Origin: Lactobacillus sp.
GTDB lineage: Bacteria; Bacillota; Bacilli; Lactobacillales; Lactobacillaceae
DNA length: 12,032 bases
Direction: 5' to 3'
NCBI GenBank assembly: GCA_003482405.1
Contig: DMZB01000295.1
Span: 1 to 12,032, forward strand
The position numbers and the translations under genes are program-made. The notes under the pieces are model-generated. The model was not told where the DNA came from and did no database searches. It saw only the letters and a list, made by a program, of their open reading frames with translations. Each line of letters begins with the position of its first letter. Position 1 is the stretch's first letter. Shown one piece after another: positions 6,825 to 12,032 of the stretch.

Positions 6825-6831
6825 GTAAACG

Positions 6832-7926
6832 ATGAAAACATTAACGAGTACACCTCAACAAGACGGTTACCGGATGCCCGGCGAATTTGAACCACACCAA
6901 GGCGTCTACATTTTATGGCCACAACGGCCAGATAATTGGCGCAACGGTGGTAAGCCTGCACAACACACGTTTGTTAAAGTAGCAGAAGCTATTTCACAAT
7001 TCGAACATGTCACAGTTGGTGTAAACGACGATCAGTATGAAAATGCACGGACGATGTTACCTGACAACGTCGAAGTTGTCGAGATTTCAAACGATGATTC
7101 GTGGGTCCGTGACTGCGGTGCGACATTTGTTAAGAACGACAAAGGTGGGTTGCGTGCCGTCGACTGGACGTTTAACTCATGGGGTGGTTTGGTCGATGGT
7201 CTGTACTTCCCATGGGACAAGGATGACCGTGTTGCCCAAAAGATGGCTGAAATGGAACGCGTTGACCGTTATCGTTTGGATGACTTTATCCTTGAAGGTG
7301 GCTCGATTCACGTCGATGGTGAAGGGACACTGATCACTACTGAAGAATGTTTGTTATCAAAGGGTCGGAACTCTCAATTATCCAAGGAACAAATTGAAGA
7401 GGTTTTAAAGGCTCACCTGAACCTGAAAAAAGTGATCTGGTTGAAGAACGGGATCTATAACGACGAAACCAACGGTCACGTGGACAACATCGCTAACTTC
7501 GTTCGTCCAGGCGTGGTAGCCCTAGCTTGGACTGATGACAAGGATGACCCACAATACAAAATCTCCAAAGAAAACTTAGACATTCTTGAAAACGCAACGG
7601 ATGCCAAAGGACGTCACATTAAAGTCGTTAAACTGGAAGTGCCAAAGCCTGTCCGTATTTCTAAGACGGAAAGCGAAGGTGTTGATGCGGTAGATGGCTC
7701 ATTGCCACGTCAAGAAGGCGATCGTTTAGCTGCCAGTTACGTTAACTATTACACGGCTAACGGCGGAATCGTTTACCCAACGTTTGGCGATCCAGCAGAT
7801 CAGAATGCTCAAAAGGTATTGGAAGAGCTTTATCCTGACCGCAAAGTTGTAGGTGTACCAGCTCGTGAAATCTTGCTTGGCGGTGGGAATATTCACTGCA
7901 TTACGCAGCAGATTCCAAAGGCATAG
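6832..7926 (+). CDS. aguA: Agmatine deiminase (catalytically complete copy)
   Basis: Hydrolyses agmatine to N-carbamoylputrescine and ammonia; a guanidino-modifying (pentein fold) enzyme. The 364 residues carry every expected active-site element: W91 and D94 in DDSWVRDCG (88-96), E155 and H160 in LEGGSIH (154-160), H216 and D218 in DETNGHVDN (211-219), and the nucleophile C356 in GGGNIHC (350-356). The length matches the Enterococcus faecalis enzyme, whose nucleophile is at about the same position. ATG 6832 follows aguD by 7 bases with AAAGGA at 6815-6820. The carbamate kinase gene follows with almost no gap. A paralogue lies at 9107-10213 (see there) and lacks the key residues, so this copy must supply the activity. 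Confidence 0.97.
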   Translation: MKTLTSTPQQDGYRMPGEFEPHQGVYILWPQRPDNWRNGGKPAQHTFVKVAEAISQFEHVTVGVNDDQYENARTMLPDNVEVVEISNDDSWVRDCGATFVKNDKGGLRAVDWTFNSWGGLVDGLYFPWDKDDRVAQKMAEMERVDRYRLDDFILEGGSIHVDGEGTLITTEECLLSKGRNSQLSKEQIEEVLKAHLNLKKVIWLKNGIYNDETNGHVDNIANFVRPGVVALAWTDDKDDPQYKISKENLDILENATDAKGRHIKVVKLEVPKPVRISKTESEGVDAVDGSLPRQEGDRLAASYVNYYTANGGIVYPTFGDPADQNAQKVLEELYPDRKVVGVPAREILLGGGNIHCITQQIPKA

Positions 7927-7935
7927 GTGATTAAT

Positions 7936-8916
7936 ATGGCAGGTAGAAAAATTGTTGTTGCACTCGGTGGTAATGCCATCTTAACGGATGACGCGAGTGC
8001 ACAAGCACAGCAGAACGCTTTACGTAAAACTGCTGCATCATTGGTCCAATTCGTTGAACAAGGCGACCAGCTGGTGATTTCCCACGGCAATGGTCCGCAG
8101 GTCGGTAATTTATTACTGCAACAGGCCGCTGGTGCTACGGATAAAAACCCAGCGATGCCAATTGATACAGCTGTTTCAATGACGCAGGGCAGCATCGGCT
8201 ATTGGTTACAGAATGCGATGGACGAGGCGCTGGCAAAAAAAGGGATAACGCAATCTGTTGCGACGCTTGTCACACAGGTGGAAGTATCAGCTGATGACCA
8301 AGCCTTTACCAATCCTTCGAAACCAATCGGGCCGTTTTACACTGCTGACGAGGTTAAGTCACAGCGCTCAGACCATCCCGACTTTACGTTTGTCGAAGAT
8401 GCAGGTCGTGGTTACCGCCGCGTCGTGCCCTCTCCCAAACCAATCAATGTGGTTGAAGCGGATGTCGTCAACCACCTTGTGGACGCTCATGTGATTCCCA
8501 TCTCAGTCGGTGGCGGCGGCGTTCCAGTTGTGAAGGAAGGCTCACGTTACGTTGGCCGTGAAGCAGTGATCGACAAAGACTTCGCATCGGAAAAATTAGC
8601 TGAACTGATTCACGCGAATTTGCTCATTGTATTGACAGCTGTCGACAACGTGTATGTCAACTTTAATCAACCAGATCAAAAGAAGCTGACTACTGTCACG
8701 GTTGAAGAATTGCAACGTTATATGGATGACAACCAATTTGCACCGGGTTCAATGCTGCCTAAGATTCAGGCGGCGATGGACTTTGTCAACCACACAGATG
8801 GTGGTCAAACGGTGATCACATCATTGGATAACATCGGTGAATTCTTGGCTAATGGTGCAGGTACAACGATTGTTAAAACGAAGTCACGTAGTCGTGTGAC
8901 TGTTTCAAATAATTAA
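7936..8916 (+). CDS. aguC: Carbamate kinase
   Basis: Makes ATP from ADP and carbamoyl phosphate, releasing carbamate that decays to CO2 and NH3: the energy-yielding last step of agmatine use. The 326 residues contain [12 protein letters not shown] at the N-terminus, [65 protein letters not shown] and [13 protein letters not shown], all standard for the amino acid kinase-fold carbamate kinases. A GTG at 7927 is in frame, but I prefer ATG 7936: AGGTGA at 7925-7930 is then a well-placed ribosome binding site, and the N-terminus [12 protein letters not shown] fits the family. The binding site overlaps the aguA stop codon, so translation is likely coupled. A terminator follows at once. Confidence 0.95.
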   Translation: MAGRKIVVALGGNAILTDDASAQAQQNALRKTAASLVQFVEQGDQLVISHGNGPQVGNLLLQQAAGATDKNPAMPIDTAVSMTQGSIGYWLQNAMDEALAKKGITQSVATLVTQVEVSADDQAFTNPSKPIGPFYTADEVKSQRSDHPDFTFVEDAGRGYRRVVPSPKPINVVEADVVNHLVDAHVIPISVGGGGVPVVKEGSRYVGREAVIDKDFASEKLAELIHANLLIVLTAVDNVYVNFNQPDQKKLTTVTVEELQRYMDDNQFAPGSMLPKIQAAMDFVNHTDGGQTVITSLDNIGEFLANGAGTTIVKTKSRSRVTVSNN

Positions 8917-8919
8917 GAG

Positions 8920-8966
8920 TCGGCATTGGTGGATCTCTAAGCCCATCAATGCCGATTTTGTTTTTT
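8920..8966 (+). terminator. Rho-independent terminator of the ptcA-aguD-aguA-aguC operon
   Basis: A 13-bp stem (8920-8932 with 8943-8955, one G-T pair), a 10-base loop, then TTTTGTTTTTT at 8956-8966. It begins 3 bases after the aguC stop. It separates the four catabolic genes from aguA2 and the RpiR gene. Confidence 0.92.
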
Positions 8967-8983
8967 ATATGCACGGGCAGGTG

Positions 8984-9017
8984 GCTAAATTAAACGATCG
9001 ATCAGTCGTTATTTAGC
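8984..9017. promoter_or_regulatory. Inverted repeat upstream of aguA2, possible operator
   Basis: GCTAAAT (8984-8990) and AACGA (8993-8997) pair with TCGTT (9006-9010) and ATTTAGC (9011-9017): 12 matched bases with a 2-base bulge and an 8-base centre. AGGTG (8979-8983) and CACCT (9037-9041) form a further, looser outer pair. No T-tract follows, so it is not a terminator. RpiR-type regulators bind palindromes and such a regulator is encoded in this unit, hence an autoregulatory operator is plausible. A TATATT at 9062-9067 could be the -10 box, but no clear -35 is seen. Confidence 0.45.
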
Positions 9018-9106
9018 ATTTAAAGATAGCGACAAATCACCTAGATAACGTAGGTTTAGAGTATATTTATTGAGGTAGCATAAATCCCAAGCATTGGAGA
9101 ATCCAT

Positions 9107-10213
9107 ATGAAAATAAAAAAGTTACCACCAGTAAATGGCGTTCGCATGGTGGCAGAACGTGAACCCCAGCAGGACGCCTACATGATTTGGCCGGAGCGGC
9201 CCGATAACTGGCGAGATGGGGCTAAACCGGCGCAGCATGCGTTTGCAAAACTGGCTAATCTGATCGGTAAATTTGAACCGATAACAATGTTTGTCTCGAG
9301 CAAACAGTATTTAAATGCCAGACATTTATTGAATGATACGGTGCGCGTGCTTGAAATGAGCAGTGACGATGCGTTTATCAAGGATACAGGGCCAATCTAC
9401 ATTGACGTCGCTGGTCAACTGCGTGGGGTGGCCTTTGGATTTAACGCGTGGGGCGGGTTACTTGATGGCCTGTATTTTCCATGGGATCAGGACCAACTGA
9501 TTGCCAGTAAACTCGCTGAGCTCAATTATGTGCCTTACTATGACGAACGCAATTTAAATGTCGAGGGCTGTTCAATTATTACTGATGGACAAGGAACACT
9601 GATTACAACTGAAGATGTGTTACTGTCCGAGGGTAGAAATGCAGGGCAGTCCAAAGAAGAAATTGAAACCGTTCTCAAACGCTATTTGGGTGTCTCTCAG
9701 ATTATTTGGTTGCAGCATGGCTTCTTCCTTGACGAAACCAACGGCGCAATTGACAACATGATGAACTTTATTGCACCAGGTGAGGTCGTATTAACATGGA
9801 CGGATGATAAACAGGATCCAATGTACGAAACTGTCCGTCAGGCTGAGGCAATTCTCAACCGGTCAAAGGACGCGCGTGGTCATCAGTTGAAGGTCCATCA
9901 TTTGAGGATGCCGGCGGTTCAAACTGTTACGAAGACGGAGACTGAATCAATTGATCCAATCAATGGACTGCTGCCGAGAACGGCTGGACAGCGGTTAACG
10001 ACGAGCTATGTGAATTATGTATTGGTCAATGGGGCAGTGATTGTGCCGCAGTTTGATGATCACAATGATGCGGACGCTGTCAGTCAACTTAAAGCGTTGT
10101 TTGTGGATCGTCAAGTGATTCCATTTAACGCACGTGAAATGGTCCTTGGCGGTGGCGGTCTTCACACGGTGGTTCACACGCGTCCAGATGCGACTAGTTT
10201 TGGAGGTAAGTAG
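9107..10213 (+). CDS. aguA2: Agmatine deiminase paralogue lacking catalytic residues (predicted pseudoenzyme)
   Basis: The 368-residue intact frame aligns end to end with the aguA product at 6832-7926, roughly half identical by eye, with strongly conserved blocks such as RPDNWRDGAKPAQHAF (31-46), [13 protein letters not shown] (115-127) and TLITTEDVLLSEGRN (164-178). The active site is lost: the nucleophile Cys is T354 (GGGGLHT), the catalytic His is A214 (DETNGAIDN), and the second substrate-pocket His is I158 (VEGCSII), with Trp to F90, Arg to K92 and Asn to G351 also changed. E153 and D216 remain. GGAGA (9096-9100) is spaced 6 bases from ATG 9107. The absence of stops or frameshifts argues against simple decay. 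It has its own upstream region after a terminator and shares a unit with an RpiR regulator 2 bases downstream, so a binding, sensing or subunit-modulating role is likelier than catalysis. The original deiminase annotation by homology alone would be misleading. Confidence 0.93.
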   Translation: MKIKKLPPVNGVRMVAEREPQQDAYMIWPERPDNWRDGAKPAQHAFAKLANLIGKFEPITMFVSSKQYLNARHLLNDTVRVLEMSSDDAFIKDTGPIYIDVAGQLRGVAFGFNAWGGLLDGLYFPWDQDQLIASKLAELNYVPYYDERNLNVEGCSIITDGQGTLITTEDVLLSEGRNAGQSKEEIETVLKRYLGVSQIIWLQHGFFLDETNGAIDNMMNFIAPGEVVLTWTDDKQDPMYETVRQAEAILNRSKDARGHQLKVHHLRMPAVQTVTKTETESIDPINGLLPRTAGQRLTTSYVNYVLVNGAVIVPQFDDHNDADAVSQLKALFVDRQVIPFNAREMVLGGGGLHTVVHTRPDATSFGGK

Positions 10214-10215
10214 GG

Positions 10216-10998
10216 ATGAACTTCTTCGAAATTGTCAGCACACATTTACAAAGTTTGACAGATAATGAACGAAAGTTATTTGACTACATTGTGAAACACA
10301 TGAGTGACGTAAAGGACATGTCGATTCGTGAGGTTTCGGCAACGTGTTTTGTTTCGACGGCAACGTTTTTACGTTTTGTCCGTAAGATCGGCTTTTCAGG
10401 TTACAGTGAGTTTATTACTGTTTTAAAATTTACGACTCGAGATAATGAAGCAGGCAGAAAAGAAGATCACACTAGCCAGTTTGTTGTCGATCAAACAAGT
10501 TATCGTGAAGACTACTTAAAGAATATTGAAGAGACGGTTCATGTTTTACGCCCAGAAATACTACATCAACTGACTGCTAAATTGTCGCACACGCGGACAA
10601 TTTTCATTTTTGCACGCGGACTGAGCAAAAGCGCGGCTCGGTATATCACAAATTTGTATCAGCTATCCGGGTTCAGCGTTTCATTCCCAGAGGATCAACT
10701 TTATCGGCGTGCTGCCATGGATCACATTACATCCGATGACCTTATTTTGATCATTGATTATACCGGCGAAGAACCAGAGTTTGTTAGTCTGATTCAGCAA
10801 ATTTTTAAGGACCCGATTGACCGACCAATGGTATTGTCAATCACGGGAGCAGACAATAACACCATTCAGAATCTTAGCGACATCAATTTCTATACATTTG
10901 TCGATCAGTTAAAATCACGCGAAGGTGTTGAAATTGGGTCGCGAGTCAGCGCAATCGTCATTATGGAATTAGTCTTGTACCAGTGGTTGGAAGAATGA
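10216..10998 (+). CDS. RpiR-family transcriptional regulator (HTH plus SIS domain)
   Basis: The 260-residue protein has the RpiR layout: an N-terminal helix-turn-helix domain (about 1-75, with MSIREVSATCFVSTATFLRF at 35-54 as the recognition region and KIGFSGYSEF after it), a linker, and a C-terminal SIS domain (about 110-240). In the SIS domain the usual phosphosugar-binding motifs are altered: FIFARGLSKSAA (130-141) stands for the G-x-G-x-S loop, and IIDYTGEEPEFV (179-190) for the S-x-S-G-x-T loop, with Asp and Thr replacing serines. The ligand may therefore not be an ordinary sugar phosphate. GGAGG at 10202-10206 lies inside the aguA2 end, and ATG 10216 follows its stop by 2 bases, so both are co-translated. 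Local control of the agmatine genes is the likely job; the direction of control is unknown. Confidence 0.93.
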   Translation: MNFFEIVSTHLQSLTDNERKLFDYIVKHMSDVKDMSIREVSATCFVSTATFLRFVRKIGFSGYSEFITVLKFTTRDNEAGRKEDHTSQFVVDQTSYREDYLKNIEETVHVLRPEILHQLTAKLSHTRTIFIFARGLSKSAARYITNLYQLSGFSVSFPEDQLYRRAAMDHITSDDLILIIDYTGEEPEFVSLIQQIFKDPIDRPMVLSITGADNNTIQNLSDINFYTFVDQLKSREGVEIGSRVSAIVIMELVLYQWLEE

Positions 10999-11006
10999 AA
11001 AATTCT

Positions 11007-11035
11007 TTGACGATTATGTTGAATCGAGATATAGC
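11007..11035 (+). promoter_or_regulatory. Possible sigma-A promoter upstream of the GPP34-like gene
   Basis: TTGACG (11007-11012) and TATAGC (11030-11035) are 17 bases apart. The first matches 5 of 6 and the second 4 of 6 consensus positions. They lie just after the regulator stop and would give a leader of about 135 bases before ATG 11178. Confidence 0.4.
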
Positions 11036-11079
11036 CCGGACAGGATTAAAACGTAGACTGTGAAAACTAAAACAGGACT

Positions 11080-11089
11080 CGCTTAAGCG
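11080..11089. repeat. 10-bp palindrome CGCTTAAGCG
   Basis: A perfect palindrome about 50 bases downstream of the candidate promoter and 90 bases before the next gene, in an otherwise AT-rich spacer. It may be an operator; no stem long enough for termination is formed. Confidence 0.3.
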
Positions 11090-11177
11090 TCAAATTAATA
11101 TCAATGAAACATAAACAACATATTATCGCTCCATAAAAAGGCTATCATAAGTGTAGTCAAACGAATGGAGAGCAAAA

Positions 11178-11816
11178 ATGACAATCAGAACAACAACACA
11201 ATTGGTGACTCTTTTTTCAGATCCACAACATATACATTCACGGCAGTTTACGAAGTCACACCGCCTGATTATTATTTCCGCCGCATTGATCGATTTATTG
11301 GCGGCACATCAAATTACATTTAAGAAAATCGGCAGTAAGCAACTCGTGACAAACGATGAGGCCCCAGTAGACGAGGCTTTGAACTTGATGACTATGTTTA
11401 TCAAAGTTCACGAACCGACTTTGCAGGAAGTACTGAGTTACTACAGTCGTGTACAGCACTTTTCGCGATTGATTGAGGCCATTATTTCGCATTCATCGTT
11501 AGCAAAAACAATTATTGTTGAGCAGGGCGGTTTTTTAAACAACAAGGACGTTTACGTTGCAACATCGGCTTCTTTGAAACGAGTTGAAGACCATATTCAA
11601 CATTTGTTGTTGGCGCCAACAGGGTGGACGGATAAAGACGTCGCGTTTTTGACATTGTATGAAGCTGGCAATCTCGGCAGTAAGATGTTGACGCAAGCGC
11701 AACGTGTCAGACTAAGAGAACAACTTGCACAGTACACACATGCACCTGAGAATGAGTTTGTGTTCAGTGCGTTACGTAGTTTACTCGCGTTATCGGACGA
11801 AATTATCGCTTCATAG
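11178..11816 (+). CDS. GPP34 (GOLPH3-like) domain protein
   Basis: ATG 11178 has GGAG at 11167-11170. The product is 212 residues, mostly helical, without signal peptide or membrane spans. The layout resembles bacterial GPP34/GOLPH3-domain proteins: an N-terminal segment leading to ISAALIDLLAAHQITF (33-48), a short beta piece LVTNDEAPVDEALN, a helical middle, a GGFLNNKDVYV loop (117-127), then RVEDHIQHLLLAPTGWTDKD and FLTLYEAGNLGSKML in the C-terminal helical part. In eukaryotes this fold binds phosphoinositides on Golgi membranes; in bacteria its role is largely unknown, possibly membrane-surface association. The gene stands alone, with its own likely promoter and a hairpin after it, so a link with agmatine use is not shown. 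The family call is by pattern only. Confidence 0.65.
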   Translation: MTIRTTTQLVTLFSDPQHIHSRQFTKSHRLIIISAALIDLLAAHQITFKKIGSKQLVTNDEAPVDEALNLMTMFIKVHEPTLQEVLSYYSRVQHFSRLIEAIISHSSLAKTIIVEQGGFLNNKDVYVATSASLKRVEDHIQHLLLAPTGWTDKDVAFLTLYEAGNLGSKMLTQAQRVRLREQLAQYTHAPENEFVFSALRSLLALSDEIIAS

Positions 11817-11843
11817 TGATAGACAGACAAGAAAATTCAGAAC

Positions 11844-11888
11844 AAGGGTCATGGGAAATCCAAACGAGAGGGATTTTCTGTGGCCCTT
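11844..11888 (+). terminator. Terminator-like hairpin after the GPP34-like gene
   Basis: An 18-position stem (11844-11861 with 11871-11888) including four G-T pairs, and a 9-base loop. Only three T follow the stem centre side (11887-11889), then AAAA, so termination is likely but weaker than at the two other terminators. The stretch 11890-12010 is AT-rich and I see no gene in it. Confidence 0.6.
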
Positions 11889-12024
11889 TAAAATGAAAAC
11901 GAATAATTGCAACTATTGGCGTAAAATCAGGCTTTTTCATTGTTGCTTTCATACCTATGTTCCAAATCATCTTCTTTTCTGAAAACAAAGTATCGTACAA
12001 TATGTTATGCATAGGAGATGTATT

Positions 12025-12032
12025 ATGAAAAA
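12025..12032 (+). CDS. Start of a further gene, cut by the right window edge
   Basis: ATG at 12025 follows AGGAG (12013-12017) with a 7-base gap, and the next codon is AAA. A TACAAT at 11996-12001 could be its -10 box, with no clear -35. Only two full codons are visible, so nothing can be said about the product. Confidence 0.5.

Noticed and set aside
7927..7935. GTG start for the carbamate kinase
   Set aside because: ATG 7936 has a well-spaced AGGTGA, of which the GTG itself is a part, and gives the normal family N-terminus.
9107..10213. aguA2 as an ordinary pseudogene
   Set aside because: The full-length frame has no stop or frameshift, a good ribosome binding site and conserved structural blocks; only the active site is changed.
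11725..11982. Open frame overlapping the end of the GPP34-like gene
   Set aside because: It runs through the terminator-like hairpin, has no ribosome binding site, and its first part is another frame of a real gene.

Overview
The window looks like a chromosomal segment of a low-to-mid GC Gram-positive bacterium, most likely Lactobacillaceae (Levilactobacillus brevis or Lentilactobacillus-like). The reasons are purine-rich Shine-Dalgarno sites, a near-consensus CcpA cre site, a putrescine-type agmatine deiminase cluster of lactic acid bacteria, and a pentose route ending at D-xylulose 5-phosphate. I cannot fix the species by reading alone. All genes that I support lie on the + strand.

Region 1 (1-2926) is the end of a tightly coupled sugar operon: an L-xylulokinase-like FGGY kinase cut by the left window edge, an L-ribulose-5-phosphate 3-epimerase (UlaE type) and an L-ribulose-5-phosphate 4-epimerase (UlaF/AraD type). 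Together they would turn L-xylulose into D-xylulose 5-phosphate.

Region 2 (about 2927-4130) is visibly AT-richer than its surroundings. It holds a 300-base non-coding stretch with a long imperfect inverted repeat, a perfect 16-bp palindrome and an extended -10 promoter. Next comes a two-gene unit: a DUF3990-like predicted ADP-ribosyltransferase with a poor start signal, and a 75-residue protein of unknown family directly behind it. It resembles an accessory toxin/partner cassette and is my best candidate for something little described. A 9-bp direct repeat brackets it.

Region 3 (4165-8966) is the agmatine deiminase energy operon. It is bounded by a strong terminator on each side and preceded by a cre site: putrescine carbamoyltransferase (ptcA), agmatine/putrescine antiporter (aguD), agmatine deiminase (aguA) and carbamate kinase (aguC). 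Agmatine enters in exchange for putrescine, is deiminated to carbamoylputrescine and phosphorolysed, and the carbamoyl phosphate yields ATP, CO2 and NH3.

Region 4 (8967-10998) is a separate two-gene unit: a second agmatine deiminase paralogue (aguA2) with an intact frame that has lost its catalytic Cys and His and several other active-site residues, followed 2 bases later by an RpiR-family regulator with a non-canonical SIS domain. A hairpin-forming inverted repeat lies before it. A pseudoenzyme paired with a transcription factor suggests a sensing or regulatory role.

Region 5 (10999-12032) holds a GPP34 (GOLPH3)-like protein with its own likely promoter and a terminator-like hairpin behind it, then the ribosome binding site and first codons of a further gene cut by the right edge.
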